Positions 15,253 through 25,201 of a stretch of DNA of 64,000 bases are shown here, piece after piece. Position 1 is the stretch's first letter; every line of letters starts with the position of its first letter. The position numbers were made by a program, and so were the translations under genes. Under the pieces are notes generated by a model. That model searched no databases and was not told the DNA's origin. It saw only the letters and a program-made list of their open reading frames with translations. Source of the DNA: Scandinavium manionii (GTDB lineage: Bacteria; Pseudomonadota; Gammaproteobacteria; Enterobacterales; Enterobacteriaceae); assembly GCF_024764775.1 (NCBI RefSeq), contig NZ_JALIGC010000035.1:248001-312000 (forward strand), written 5' to 3'.

Positions 15253-16161
15253 ATGGCGCAGATCTCAGGCAATGAGCAATTCCAGCAGTGGCTGGCCCAG
15301 ATAAACCAGGAGTGTGGCAACTTTGCCGCTCGCCCACTGGAAGGCGAGTTTTCGGGGCATCTGGAAACCGGCTATGCGCAGGGGCTAAAACTTAGCACCG
15401 TCACCACCGCCAACGTTAATCTCTACCGCACCAAAAACGAGATCAGTAAACAAAACGACAGCTGGTTCTACACCGTTTTCCAGCTGGAAGGCCAGGCAAT
15501 AATTGAGCAAAACGAACGTCAGACGGTTATCCACCCCGGCGACATTACGCTGGTCGATGCCTCCCGTCCGTGTTCTATCATCTGGCAACAACGCTCCCGT
15601 CAGACTTCGCTGTTGTTGCCAAGAAGCTTGCTGGAACAACAGCTGCGCGTGGGCGAAAGCCATTGCGTTCAGCGTTTAGGGAAAAACTTGCCGATGGTGC
15701 AAATGAGTCATCGCTTGTTGCAGGAAAGCATGAATAACCGCGAGCTGTCCGGCAAAGAAAGCGAAGCCGCGCTGGAGGCGATTGTGTGCCTGCTGCGCCC
15801 AGTGTTGCAGCAGCAAGAAGTGACACCGTCACGCCGCGACAAGCAGTTCGATAAGGTTGTGCAACTGATAGACAGCCATTTGCAGTCAGAAATGCTGCGC
15901 CCAGAATGGCTGGCCAATGAAACGGGGATGTCGGTAAGAAGTCTGTACCGGATGTTCGCTAATAAAGGTCTGGTGGTGGCGCAATACATTAAAAACCGGC
16001 GGCTGGATCTTTGCGCCAAAGCGATACGCAGCGCCGCCGATGACGAAAAGCTGGCGGGAATCGGGTTCAGCTGGGGCTTTACCGATCACAGCCATTTTTC
16101 TACCGCCTTTCGCCAGCGCTTTGGCGTGTCGCCCGGCGAGTACCGCAAACGCAATCGCTGA
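15253..16161 (+). CDS. feaR: AraC-family activator of tynA and feaB
   Basis: Transcription activator that responds to aromatic amines or their aldehydes and switches on tynA and feaB. The 302-residue protein has an N-terminal sensor/AraC-binding-like domain (FYTVFQLEGQAIIEQ, DITLVDASRPCSI) and a C-terminal AraC/XylS DNA-binding domain with both helix-turn-helix units: ETGMSVRSLYRMFANKG and FSWGFTDHSHFSTAFRQRFG, ending in SPGEYRKR. Length and motifs agree with E. coli FeaR (301). Its stop is directly abutted by the convergent ydbL stop, with no visible terminator between. Confidence 0.94.
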   Translation: MAQISGNEQFQQWLAQINQECGNFAARPLEGEFSGHLETGYAQGLKLSTVTTANVNLYRTKNEISKQNDSWFYTVFQLEGQAIIEQNERQTVIHPGDITLVDASRPCSIIWQQRSRQTSLLLPRSLLEQQLRVGESHCVQRLGKNLPMVQMSHRLLQESMNNRELSGKESEAALEAIVCLLRPVLQQQEVTPSRRDKQFDKVVQLIDSHLQSEMLRPEWLANETGMSVRSLYRMFANKGLVVAQYIKNRRLDLCAKAIRSAADDEKLAGIGFSWGFTDHSHFSTAFRQRFGVSPGEYRKRNR

Positions 16162-16485
16162 TCACTTCTTCAGCCATTTTCCGTTCAGGCCCTTCACGTA
16201 TTCTCCCGGCTGCGCTCGCACAACCAGCTTTTTCCCGGCCATCTTTGCGACTTCATCCACCGGCAAATTGTTGCTGTCTGCCAGCTGCTGATAGCTTTCG
16301 CTGCGCGCGTCGTTGATTTGCTTCACCAGCGCCACCGTTTCTTTATCCTGTGCCACTGGCGCCAGATAGCCGGTCAGGGTTTCCCCGACACGCCCCTGTG
16401 CTCGGGCTTCGTCAAGCGTCAGCGCAAACACGCTCTGGCTGATTAGCCCAACACTCAGAACCGCCATTAACAGTAATTTTTTCAT
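16162..16485 (-). CDS. ydbL: periplasmic protein YdbL (DUF1318), YdbH-YnbE partner
   Basis: A 107-residue exported protein with a signal peptide (KKLLLMAVLSVGLISQSVFA, cleavage after residue 21) and the DUF1318 region ARAQGRVGETLTGYLAP. In E. coli it works with the inner-membrane AsmA-like protein YdbH and the outer-membrane lipoprotein YnbE in phospholipid transport to the outer membrane, where YdbL appears to act as a chaperone or regulator of the bridge. It is last in the ydbH-ynbE-ydbL operon, 10 bp after ynbE. Confidence 0.92.
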   Translation of the reverse strand: MKKLLLMAVLSVGLISQSVFALTLDEARAQGRVGETLTGYLAPVAQDKETVALVKQINDARSESYQQLADSNNLPVDEVAKMAGKKLVVRAQPGEYVKGLNGKWLKK

Positions 16486-16495
16486 CGCTGCGGCC

Positions 16496-16687
16496 TCAGA
16501 ATAAATCGCTGCGAGATTTCAGCAGGTTTTCGACGTCTTTATCGACCTTGATGTGGATCTCATGTTCGATTTTGACATTCATATTGATGGTTATCGGCTC
16601 CTTGGGGGCCGCGACCTCAATGCGCGGCGTACAGCCGCTGAGGCTAAAGGCCGCCAGCCCGCTCAGCATGGCGATTTTCACTTTCAT
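16496..16687 (-). CDS. ynbE: outer-membrane lipoprotein YnbE
   Basis: A 63-residue lipoprotein with lipobox LSGC at about residues 16-19 and a mature region rich in alternating hydrophobic and charged residues (ITINMNVKIEHEIHIKVDKD), consistent with a beta-strand that extends the YdbH groove at the outer membrane. Residue after the lipidated Cys is Thr, compatible with outer-membrane sorting. Its ATG shares one base with the ydbH stop (TAATG), so translation is coupled. Confidence 0.92.
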   Translation of the reverse strand: MKVKIAMLSGLAAFSLSGCTPRIEVAAPKEPITINMNVKIEHEIHIKVDKDVENLLKSRSDLF

Positions 16688-19326
16688 TATTGCTCCTTAC
16701 AGTCCTTGCCTGCCCGGCAGCGCGGGTCGGGAAGGACCGCGTTTTGCTCAAGCCATGCCTGAAGATTGTCGCCAAAGCGCAAACTGCGCCAAAGATCGAA
16801 CACATTCTCTTCATGGGTATAGTTTAAATTCACGGTGCTACTTTTGCCGTCCACCCGGCTGATGCCAGTCACAGTAGATTTCAGCGTCAGCAGGCCGAGA
16901 TTATCGAGATTGATTTTGGTCCATGAACGGGAGATTTCCATATAGCGCAGCCAGTTAATCGCCACACCCGCGACCATATTATCTTCCACCACCGCATCGG
17001 CGGTGTCTTTATCAATACGCAGCGTCATCGGGCCGGGGTTAGTCAGCCAGCCATCTTTGATTATCCATTTTTCATTGTCGAGCCACAGCGGCAGCGCCCC
17101 GCTCACCGGGCCTGACATCGTAAACTGCTTTGGATTCACCGCGCTGATAAGCTCGCTGGAGGAGATATTCTGCACTCGCAGCAGCGCCGGGTCGTGCTGC
17201 GGCATTCGCAGCTGTAGCATCGAAAGCTTGCCGCCCAGAACGTCGACGTTCACGTCACTGAGCATCAGCGGGTTGCGTTCGTCCCACGGATAGCTGCCCT
17301 GTAAATCAGCCGTAAAATTGCTGGCCGTCACCTGGTTGACGATTTCACCAATGCGCAGAGACACCGGACCGCGTGTGCCCAGCTCCCAGGCACCTTCGCT
17401 GAAGCGAAACGGCAGAACAAAGTCGATGCCGTTGAATTGGTTGTCCGTCATCCAGGCGCTTCCGCCTTTCAAAACGCCATGCCCACCGGCTTCAAATCCC
17501 TGCCCGGCTGCAGCGGAAAACGCCACCTGGGCGTACAACGTGCCGTCGCGCAGATTCATTTTCCAGTCGGGTGGAACCAGCGGCTGGAACACTTTCAGCG
17601 ACTGTTTCGGCCACCAGGCCTCGCCGCGCAGACGTTCGCCGTCCCAGCGCCCGTTAAGGCGGATCGGGCCAATGTCCGCCGCGTGAAGATCGCCCTTAAA
17701 CTGGAACCAGGTCGGGTCGCGCCCGTCTACGCTGAATTTGAGCGTTGACGGCGGTAAAACGCTGCCGCCGCTGAACAGTGTTTCGCCCGCATCAAGGGAA
17801 AGCGCCCCGGTCAGCGACGGGTGTTGCTCGTTGCGGATCCAGTGAATCGGCTTTTCGAGCACCAGCCGCGGCTGGCTGACATTCATGGTGCCGTACTGCA
17901 GTTTGTCGAAGCCCGTCGACAGGCTGTTAAGCACGATAGAGCTGTCGCGCCATTCCCCGTCGCCTTTCATATCCCAGCGCGCCTGCATTGGCGTGAAATG
18001 TCCGTCGCCCCAGTAATGCCAGCGCCAGCTGCCTTTATCGGGCAGAAAATTATTAGCCTGACCATCGAGGTGCAGGACAAAATCACCCATTTCCTGCTCA
18101 TGGGCGCGCAGGATCGCCTGTAGACGCCCATCAACGCCCTGACTGCTGATATGCACGCCCGCCAATGGCCAGCGGATTTCATCAATATTCAGGGAATCTA
18201 TAATACGACCGCGCGAGCGCAGTAATGAGCCAGGCGCAAAGCTGAGTGTTGGGTCGGTTAACGGGCCGCTGAGCTGGGCCGAAAGAATCGCGTACAGCAC
18301 CAGATCGTCGTATTTCGCTTCACCGGTCAGCTGCAACGGCATGGCGCTATGGTCCATACTCAATGTGCCCGGCCCGATGGTCAGCACGGCGTTACCCTTC
18401 CCGGCATCGCCTTGCGTCAGCACGTTGAGCCGCCCTGAAATCTGCATCTTATCGATGCCCTGCTGCCAGTTATCGATTTTTAAGCCGACGCGTCCGCTCA
18501 GCGGAACGCCATCCTGCCACGGCCAGTTCCAGCGGCCATCGCTGATCGTCAGCCGTTCGCGGGTCAGCTCCCATGGCAAATCAAGCAGTGGCTCTGTATT
18601 ACCGCGCTCCATCATGACCAGTTGGCCCTGGTTTTCATGCCACTCAAGTTCGGCATCTACCAGCGCGGAGGGATTTGGCATCTGGAAGGTGGTGACCGCA
18701 TGGCCGCTTACGGGCAAACCGTCCGGCACCAGCGGCATGGTGAATTCGCCAACCAGTTTAATCGGGGGTTCGTCAGCCTGAACTTTTGCTTCAAAGCGGT
18801 TGACGGTCAGCTGCTGTCCTTTCAGGTTGGCCTGTAAATGCACCCCATCTCCGTTGTAGGCCAGCGTTTGCATTGATGGGGTCAATGATATCGCCAGTGT
18901 CCCCTGCCATTTTTCCCATGGCGACAGGCGTAACTGATCGATAGTCAGCCAACTGTTCGGCAGCATGGATTGCCACTCGGCAAGACTGCGCGGCGCGCCA
19001 GGCGTCGGCGTGCTTTCGGGAAGCTTACTCAGGCAGGTGGAATTCATGTCGAGTTGGCCCACGTGCACGCGCCAACGACCAGGGTGTGACAGCTCGAGAT
19101 CGTGAACCTCTGCAAGTTGGCAGTCCCCCACCAGATAACGCAATTCAGGTACAAGCACCGAATTGCGGGTTAAACGGGGGCTTTTCTCTATGGCGATTCG
19201 CGTACCGGCCGGAAGCCAGATACCCGCGAGCCTCGGCACCCAGTGCGTCAACGTCAGCAGAAGTGTCAGCGGCAGGAGGATCAGTAACAGCAGTAGCGCA
19301 ATCGTGGCTTTCCAGGTACCCTTCAT
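16687..19326 (-). CDS. ydbH: AsmA-like intermembrane phospholipid transport protein YdbH
   Basis: Large inner-membrane-anchored protein thought to form a hydrophobic groove across the periplasm, redundant with TamB and YhdP in carrying phospholipids to the outer membrane. The 879 residues match E. coli exactly. One N-terminal membrane helix (about residues 8-30, ALLLLLILLPLTLLLTL) is followed by a long repetitive beta-rich periplasmic part and a C-terminal conserved segment (EENVFDLWRSLRFGDNLQAW) where YnbE is expected to dock. First gene of its three-gene operon; divergent from ldhA. Confidence 0.94.
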   Translation of the reverse strand: MKGTWKATIALLLLLILLPLTLLLTLTHWVPRLAGIWLPAGTRIAIEKSPRLTRNSVLVPELRYLVGDCQLAEVHDLELSHPGRWRVHVGQLDMNSTCLSKLPESTPTPGAPRSLAEWQSMLPNSWLTIDQLRLSPWEKWQGTLAISLTPSMQTLAYNGDGVHLQANLKGQQLTVNRFEAKVQADEPPIKLVGEFTMPLVPDGLPVSGHAVTTFQMPNPSALVDAELEWHENQGQLVMMERGNTEPLLDLPWELTRERLTISDGRWNWPWQDGVPLSGRVGLKIDNWQQGIDKMQISGRLNVLTQGDAGKGNAVLTIGPGTLSMDHSAMPLQLTGEAKYDDLVLYAILSAQLSGPLTDPTLSFAPGSLLRSRGRIIDSLNIDEIRWPLAGVHISSQGVDGRLQAILRAHEQEMGDFVLHLDGQANNFLPDKGSWRWHYWGDGHFTPMQARWDMKGDGEWRDSSIVLNSLSTGFDKLQYGTMNVSQPRLVLEKPIHWIRNEQHPSLTGALSLDAGETLFSGGSVLPPSTLKFSVDGRDPTWFQFKGDLHAADIGPIRLNGRWDGERLRGEAWWPKQSLKVFQPLVPPDWKMNLRDGTLYAQVAFSAAAGQGFEAGGHGVLKGGSAWMTDNQFNGIDFVLPFRFSEGAWELGTRGPVSLRIGEIVNQVTASNFTADLQGSYPWDERNPLMLSDVNVDVLGGKLSMLQLRMPQHDPALLRVQNISSSELISAVNPKQFTMSGPVSGALPLWLDNEKWIIKDGWLTNPGPMTLRIDKDTADAVVEDNMVAGVAINWLRYMEISRSWTKINLDNLGLLTLKSTVTGISRVDGKSSTVNLNYTHEENVFDLWRSLRFGDNLQAWLEQNAVLPDPRCRAGKDCKEQ

Positions 19327-19582
19327 GGGCTGTTAACATCCTGATTCTGTGTAATTAAAAGCCGAAGTGGCGCATATTGTGGCATGTTTAGCCCACCTGT
19401 TAAAGTCACCGTCAGGTTTAAGCATAGATGGTGTGTTTTGCACCTTCCTGAAAATCCATCAAACCTCTGCACGTTATGCTCTACACTCTTTGTTATAACC
19501 TGATGATTAAACTAATTTTTAAAATTTGTATGATTATTTTAAATATGCTACCGTGACGTTAATATCACTGGAGAAAAGTCTT

Positions 19583-20572
19583 ATGAAAATCGCAGTTTAC
19601 AGCACAAAGCAGTACGATAAAAAGTACATGCTAGATGTTAATGATGCATTTGGCTTTGAACTTGAATTTTTCGACTTCCTTTTAAACGAAAAGACCGCCA
19701 AAACGGCGCACGGCTGTGAAGCCGTCTGCATTTTCGTCAATGACGACGGCAGCCGCCCGGTTCTGGAAGAGCTGAAAAAACAAGGCGTGAAGTATATCGC
19801 CCTGCGCTGTGCGGGCTTTAATAACGTCGATCTCGATGCGGCTAAAGAGCTGGGTCTGCATGTGGTTCGCGTGCCAGCCTATTCACCAGAAGCGGTCGCG
19901 GAACATGCCATCGGGCTGATGATGTCGCTGAATCGTCGTATTCACCGCGCCTATCAACGCACCCGCGATGCCAACTTCTCGCTGGAAGGCCTGTGCGGTT
20001 TCACCATGCACGGTAAAACGGCGGGCGTGATCGGTACCGGTAAAATCGGTGTCGCAACGCTGCGTATTCTGAAAGGCTTCGGCATGAAACTGCTGGCGTT
20101 CGACCCGTATCCAAGTGACGCAGCACTGGAACTCGGCGTGGAATATGTTGACCTGCCGACGCTGTTTTCACAGTCGGACGTCATTTCCCTGCACTGTCCA
20201 CTGACCCCAGAAAACTACCACCTACTGGACCACAGCGCGTTCGAGCAGATGAAAGATGGCGTGATGGTCATTAACACCAGCCGCGGCGGGCTTATTGACT
20301 CGCAGGCCGCCATCGAAGCGCTGAAAAACCAGAAAATCGGCGCGCTGGGAATGGACGTATATGAGAATGAACGCGATCTGTTCTTTGAAGATAAATCTAA
20401 CGATGTTATCCAGGATGACGTGTTCCGCCGCCTGTCGGCCTGTCACAACGTGCTGTTCACCGGCCACCAGGCATTCCTGACCGCCGAAGCGCTGACCAGC
20501 ATTTCGCAGACCACGCTGGAAAACCTGCGTCAAATCGATAATGGCGAAAGCACACCGAACGCGCTGGTTTAA
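19583..20572 (+). CDS. ldhA: fermentative D-lactate dehydrogenase
   Basis: NADH-dependent enzyme that reduces pyruvate to D-lactate in anaerobic mixed-acid fermentation. The 329 residues equal the E. coli protein. It has the D-2-hydroxyacid dehydrogenase layout: an N-terminal catalytic half with LRCAGFNNVDLDAAKELG, the NAD fold with GVIGTGKIGVATL, and the C-terminal Arg/Glu/His catalytic set in NTSRGGLI, DVYENE and TGHQAFLT. The ATG at 19583 follows GGAGAAAAGTCTT. The frame extends 19 codons upstream without similarity. A GC-rich hairpin follows the stop. Confidence 0.96.
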   Translation: MKIAVYSTKQYDKKYMLDVNDAFGFELEFFDFLLNEKTAKTAHGCEAVCIFVNDDGSRPVLEELKKQGVKYIALRCAGFNNVDLDAAKELGLHVVRVPAYSPEAVAEHAIGLMMSLNRRIHRAYQRTRDANFSLEGLCGFTMHGKTAGVIGTGKIGVATLRILKGFGMKLLAFDPYPSDAALELGVEYVDLPTLFSQSDVISLHCPLTPENYHLLDHSAFEQMKDGVMVINTSRGGLIDSQAAIEALKNQKIGALGMDVYENERDLFFEDKSNDVIQDDVFRRLSACHNVLFTGHQAFLTAEALTSISQTTLENLRQIDNGESTPNALV

Positions 20573-20580
20573 CCATTCTT

Positions 20581-20600
20581 GCTCCCCGGCCACGGGGAGC
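20581..20600 (+). terminator. hairpin after ldhA
   Basis: GCTCCCCG pairs perfectly with CGGGGAGC around a GCCA loop eight bases after the ldhA stop. Only ACTTT follows, so the T-tract is weak; it is probably the ldhA terminator, perhaps of modest strength. Confidence 0.65.
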
Positions 20601-20679
20601 ACTTTCAGACAATCTCCACTCACCCCCACCGCAATAAAGTGTCATTCTGATTTTGTATTATTTATTTGGTGAATATTTA

Positions 20680-21108
20680 ATGGGCACTATTAAAATGACC
20701 GTCGCGCTGCTTGCGGCCGGAATGATGTTGGCAGGCTGTGTATCGACCAGCGCTGTGACCACTCAACCGGAGCAACTACAGCATCATCGTTTTGTGCTGG
20801 AAAGCGTGAATGGGACGGATGTCACCAGCCAGAAGCTGCTGGAGCTGAGTTTTGGTGAGGATATGCATATCTCCGCCAACATGTGTAACCAGTTTACCGG
20901 TGAAGGAAAGCTTTCTGACGGCGATTTGACCGTGCAAAAGCTCGCGATAACACGAATGCTGTGCACAGATCCGCAGCTCAATAAGTTGGACAGTACACTC
21001 AAAACCATGCTGCGGGATGGCGTGCAGGTAGACTTGACCGAAGACCAGTTAACGCTGGCAACGTCTAATGATTCGCTGGTTTATAAGCTCGCCGACCTGA
21101 TGAACTAA
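20680..21108 (+). CDS. hslJ: heat-inducible META-domain lipoprotein HslJ
   Basis: Outer-membrane lipoprotein of the META/HslJ family, heat-inducible and linked to novobiocin tolerance in E. coli; biochemical role unknown. The 142-residue product has a signal with lipobox LAGC and then EQLQHHRFVLESVNG, the conserved MCNQFTGEG loop and the LTVQKLAITRMLC strand that define the META domain; the two cysteines are those expected to form a disulfide. The start at 20680 is seven bases after GGTGA; an inner ATG at 20695 is possible. It ends one base before the convergent ydbJ stop. Confidence 0.92.
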   Translation: MGTIKMTVALLAAGMMLAGCVSTSAVTTQPEQLQHHRFVLESVNGTDVTSQKLLELSFGEDMHISANMCNQFTGEGKLSDGDLTVQKLAITRMLCTDPQLNKLDSTLKTMLRDGVQVDLTEDQLTLATSNDSLVYKLADLMN

Positions 21109-21375
21109 TTAGTAGCTGGCGCAGGACCCGGTTGCAAGAGACTGCTCACTGCATCGCTTGCCGTTGGGTAATGCGCACATCCCAATAGCAGAACCGTCCA
21201 GCTGACGGGCAACCGATAATGCGCCGCCGACCATCGCACAGTTTGCCTGACCTGAGTCTGACATTGCTGCCCGCATACCCGGCGTGACGTGGGCCGCTGT
21301 GGCCTGTTGTTCTGGTTCACTGCTGCATGCTGATAATAACAGTGCTGCACACCCTACCCAAAAAGCTGCTCGCAT
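21109..21375 (-). CDS. ydbJ: DUF333 lipoprotein YdbJ
   Basis: An 88-residue lipoprotein of unknown function with signal and lipobox (LLSAC) followed by a DUF333 module: GQANCAMVGGALSVARQLDG, then GMCALPNGKRCSEQSL. The ATG at 21375 follows GGGGAAAGAAGAGA and gives the length known for E. coli YdbJ; the frame stays open 75 codons upstream without a signal or similarity. Tail-to-tail with hslJ with no gap. The four cysteines of the mature part may form disulfides in the periplasm. Confidence 0.88.
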   Translation of the reverse strand: MRAAFWVGCAALLLSACSSEPEQQATAAHVTPGMRAAMSDSGQANCAMVGGALSVARQLDGSAIGMCALPNGKRCSEQSLATGSCASY

Positions 21376-21650
21376 TCTCTTCTTTCCCCTGTCAAATACG
21401 GTTCGCAAAACCTGTTCATAATAGGCAGCAAGCGCCCTGCCGTCGAGAGACGAGGCGCGCATTTCGGTGTTCTGAAACATTTTCTGCCAATTTAATGCCG
21501 TCAGAATTGATCTGCACAACGTCCAAACGCCCCCAAGGACACAAAAGCAAAAATGGCTTTCCCGGTGCTTTGCTAAAATGAAGAGATAACTACAGGACAC
21601 GTCGACGTATCACGGGTCCCTTTTTCTTGCGCAATGTAAGGGTGTCATAA

Positions 21651-24600
21651 ATGATTACAACCGATGGTAATGGCGCGTGCGCCTCGGTGGCGTTTCGCAC
21701 CAGTGAAGTTATCGCCATCTACCCCATCACGCCAAGCTCAACCATGGCGGAACAGGCCGATGCCTGGGCGGGAAATGGGCTGAAGAATGTGTGGGGCGAC
21801 GTCCCACGTGTCGTGGAGATGCAGTCTGAGGCCGGGGCGATCGCCGCGGTTCACGGTGCTTTACAGACCGGTGCCCTCTCCACCTCGTTTACCTCATCCC
21901 AGGGATTGTTGCTGATGATCCCGACGTTGTACAAACTGGCCGGCCAATTGACGCCATTTGTGCTGCACGTCGCCGCGCGTACCGTCGCGACCCACGCGCT
22001 GTCTATTTTTGGCGATCATTCCGATGTGATGGCCGTGCGTCAGACCGGCTGTGCGATGCTCAGCGCGGCTAACGTACAGGAAGCGCAGGATTTTGCGTTG
22101 ATTTCGCATATCGCGACCCTCAAAAGCCGGGTGCCATTCATTCATTTCTTTGATGGTTTCCGCACGTCGCATGAGATCAACAAAATCGTGCCGCTGGCCG
22201 ACGACACCATTCGCAATCTGCTGCCGCAGGCCGAAATCGACGCACACCGCACCCGCGCACTGAACCCGGAGCATCCGGTGATTCGCGGCACGTCTGCTAA
22301 TCCGGATACCTGGTTCCAGTCTCGCGAAGCGACCAACCCGTGGTATGACGCGGTTTACAGCCATGTTGAACAGGCGATGAATGATTTCGCGAACGCCACC
22401 GGCCGCCAGTATAAGCCGTTTGAATACTACGGCCATCCGCAGGCCGAACGCGTTATCGTACTTATGGGCTCGGCGATTGGCACCTGCGAAGAAGTGGTTG
22501 ATGAACTGCTGACCCGCGGAGAAAAGGTCGGTGTGCTGAAAGTGCGTCTGTATCGCCCGTTCTCAACCGCTCATCTGCTGGCAGAGATCCCGCAAAGCGT
22601 GAAAACGCTGGCGGTGATGGATCGCACCAAAGAGCCTGGCGCTCACGCCGAACCGCTGTATCTGGATGTAATGACCGCCCTGGCGGAAGCCTTTAACAGC
22701 GGCGAGCGCGAAACGCTGCCACGCGTCATTGGTGGCCGCTACGGTCTGTCCTCGAAAGAGTTTGGCCCAGACTGTGTGCTGGCTGTTTTTAATGAGCTGA
22801 GCGCCGCCAAGCCGAAGCCACGTTTTACCGTCGGTATTTACGACGACGTGACCAATTTATCCCTGCCGCTTCCGGAAAACACCCTGCCCTCGACCGCGAA
22901 GCTCGAAGCCCTGTTTTATGGGCTGGGCAGCGACGGCAGCGTGTCGGCGACTAAGAACAATATCAAGATCATTGGCAACTCCACGCCATGGTACGCCCAG
23001 GGCTATTTCGTGTATGACTCGAAAAAAGCCGGTGGTTTGACGGTGTCGCATCTGCGCGTTTCTGAGCAGCCGGTACGCTCGGCGTATCTGGTGTCACAAG
23101 CAGATTTTGTGGGCTGTCACCAGCTGCAGTTCATCGACAAATATCAGATGGCCGAGCGCCTGAAGCCGGGTGGGATTTTCCTGCTCAACACGCCTTACAG
23201 CGTTGAGGAAGTGTGGTCTCGCCTGCCGCGTGAAGTTCAGGCCGTTCTGAATCAGAAGCAGGCCCGTTTTTATATCGTCAATGCGGCGAAAATCGCCCGT
23301 GAATGCGGCCTGGCGGCGCGCATCAACACCGTGATGCAAATGGCGTTCTTCCAGCTGACGCAAATTCTGCCGGGCGACAGCGCGCTGATTGAACTGCAGG
23401 GCGCTATTGCCAAAAGCTACAGCAGCAAAGGTCAGGAGCTGGTCGAACGCAACTGGCAGGCGCTGGCGATGGCGCGCGAACTGTTGGCCGAAGTGGAGCT
23501 GCAGCCGGTCGATACCAACAGTCCAAATCGCCCACCGGTGGTTTCCGATGCCGCGCCCGATTTTGTCAAAACCGTGACCGCCGCGATGCTGGCCGGGCTT
23601 GGCGATGCGCTGCCAGTTTCCGCGTTGCCGCCAGACGGTACCTGGCCTGTCGGCACCACGCGCTGGGAAAAACGCAATATCGCCGAAGAAATTCCAATCT
23701 GGAAAGAAGACCTTTGCACCCAGTGTAACCACTGCGTCGCGGCTTGCCCGCATTCTGCCATTCGCGCCAAAGTGGTTTCACCAGAGGATATGGAAAACGC
23801 GCCAGCGAGCCTGCATTCCCTGGACGTAAAATCCCGCGATATGCGCGGCCAGAAATATGTGCTGCAAGTCGCACCGGAAGACTGCACCGGCTGTAACCTG
23901 TGCGTGGAAGTCTGCCCGGCGAAAGACCGTCAGGATCCAGGTATCAAAGCCATCAATATGATGTCGCGCCTGGATCACGTTGAAGAAGAGAAAGTGAATT
24001 ATGACTTCTTCCTCGACCTGCCGGAAATCGACAGAACCAAACTGGAACGTATCGATATCCGTACTTCGCAGCTGATCACGCCGCTGTTTGAATACTCCGG
24101 TGCCTGCTCCGGTTGCGGTGAAACACCGTACATCAAGCTGCTGACTCAGCTGTATGGTGACCGAATGATGATCGCCAACGCCACCGGTTGTTCGTCTATT
24201 TATGGCGGCAACCTGCCCTCAACGCCATATACCACCGACATTAATGGTCGCGGCCCGGCATGGGCGAACTCACTGTTCGAAGACAACGCCGAATTCGGAC
24301 TGGGCTTCCGTTTATCGGTCGATCAGCACCGCCAACGCGTGATGCGCCTGCTCGAAACGTTCACGGATAAACTACCGGCTGAGCTGAACGAGGCGCTGCA
24401 CGCCGAAGCCACACCTGAAGAACGCCGTGAACAGGTCGCGTCGTTACGCCAGCATTTACAGGGCGTGGACGGCGCGACGGAACTGCTCACCGACGCTGAC
24501 GCGCTGGTGGAGAAATCCATCTGGCTGATTGGTGGCGATGGCTGGGCCTACGATATCGGCTTTGGTGGTCTTGACCACGTTCTGAGTCTGACCGAAAACG

Positions 24601-25175
24601 TTAATATTCTGGTGCTGGATACGCAGTGTTATTCCAATACTGGCGGTCAGGCTTCGAAATCAACGCCGCTCGGCGCAGTCACCAAATTCGGCGAGCACGG
24701 GAAGCGTAAATCGCGCAAAGATTTGGGCGTGAGCATGATGATGTACGGGCACGTCTACGTGGCGCAAATCTCGCTCGGCGCGCAGCTTAACCAGACGGTG
24801 AAAGCCATTCAGGAAGCAGAAGCGTATCCCGGACCGTCGCTTATCATTGCCTATAGTCCGTGTGAGGAACATGGCTACGATTTGGCTCTGAGCCATGATC
24901 AGATGCGTCAGCTCACCGCTACCGGCTTCTGGCCACTGTATCGCTTTGATCCGCGTCGTGCTGATGAAGGTAAACTGCCGCTGGCACTGGATTCGCGTCC
25001 ACCGTCAGATGCCCTCGCCGACACGCTGATGAAAGAGCAGCGTTTCCGTCGTCTGAACGCGCAGCAGCCTGAGGTTGCCGAACAGCTGTGGAAAGACGCC
25101 GCAGCCGATTTGCAAAAACGCTACGATTTTCTTGCGCAAATGGCAGGCAAGGCGGAAAAGTCATCCAGTGATTAA
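21651..25175 (+). CDS. nifJ: pyruvate:flavodoxin/ferredoxin oxidoreductase
   Basis: Single-chain oxidoreductase (YdbK in E. coli) that converts pyruvate and CoA to acetyl-CoA and CO2 and reduces flavodoxin or ferredoxin. The 1174 residues match E. coli. Visible domains in order: pyrimidine-binding domain with YPITPSSTMAEQAD (residue 25 on), transketolase-like domain, gamma domain, a ferredoxin insert with two 4Fe-4S motifs CTQCNHCVAACP and CTGCNLCVEVCP near residues 690-755, and the thiamine-pyrophosphate domain with CSGCGETPY and GDGWAYDIGFGG, whose extra cysteines hold the proximal cluster. Monocistronic; the micC gene follows on the other strand. Confidence 0.95.
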   Translation: MITTDGNGACASVAFRTSEVIAIYPITPSSTMAEQADAWAGNGLKNVWGDVPRVVEMQSEAGAIAAVHGALQTGALSTSFTSSQGLLLMIPTLYKLAGQLTPFVLHVAARTVATHALSIFGDHSDVMAVRQTGCAMLSAANVQEAQDFALISHIATLKSRVPFIHFFDGFRTSHEINKIVPLADDTIRNLLPQAEIDAHRTRALNPEHPVIRGTSANPDTWFQSREATNPWYDAVYSHVEQAMNDFANATGRQYKPFEYYGHPQAERVIVLMGSAIGTCEEVVDELLTRGEKVGVLKVRLYRPFSTAHLLAEIPQSVKTLAVMDRTKEPGAHAEPLYLDVMTALAEAFNSGERETLPRVIGGRYGLSSKEFGPDCVLAVFNELSAAKPKPRFTVGIYDDVTNLSLPLPENTLPSTAKLEALFYGLGSDGSVSATKNNIKIIGNSTPWYAQGYFVYDSKKAGGLTVSHLRVSEQPVRSAYLVSQADFVGCHQLQFIDKYQMAERLKPGGIFLLNTPYSVEEVWSRLPREVQAVLNQKQARFYIVNAAKIARECGLAARINTVMQMAFFQLTQILPGDSALIELQGAIAKSYSSKGQELVERNWQALAMARELLAEVELQPVDTNSPNRPPVVSDAAPDFVKTVTAAMLAGLGDALPVSALPPDGTWPVGTTRWEKRNIAEEIPIWKEDLCTQCNHCVAACPHSAIRAKVVSPEDMENAPASLHSLDVKSRDMRGQKYVLQVAPEDCTGCNLCVEVCPAKDRQDPGIKAINMMSRLDHVEEEKVNYDFFLDLPEIDRTKLERIDIRTSQLITPLFEYSGACSGCGETPYIKLLTQLYGDRMMIANATGCSSIYGGNLPSTPYTTDINGRGPAWANSLFEDNAEFGLGFRLSVDQHRQRVMRLLETFTDKLPAELNEALHAEATPEERREQVASLRQHLQGVDGATELLTDADALVEKSIWLIGGDGWAYDIGFGGLDHVLSLTENVNILVLDTQCYSNTGGQASKSTPLGAVTKFGEHGKRKSRKDLGVSMMMYGHVYVAQISLGAQLNQTVKAIQEAEAYPGPSLIIAYSPCEEHGYDLALSHDQMRQLTATGFWPLYRFDPRRADEGKLPLALDSRPPSDALADTLMKEQRFRRLNAQQPEVAEQLWKDAAADLQKRYDFLAQMAGKAEKSSSD

Positions 25176-25201
25176 TTATCACCCGCAATCCAAAAATAAA
25201 T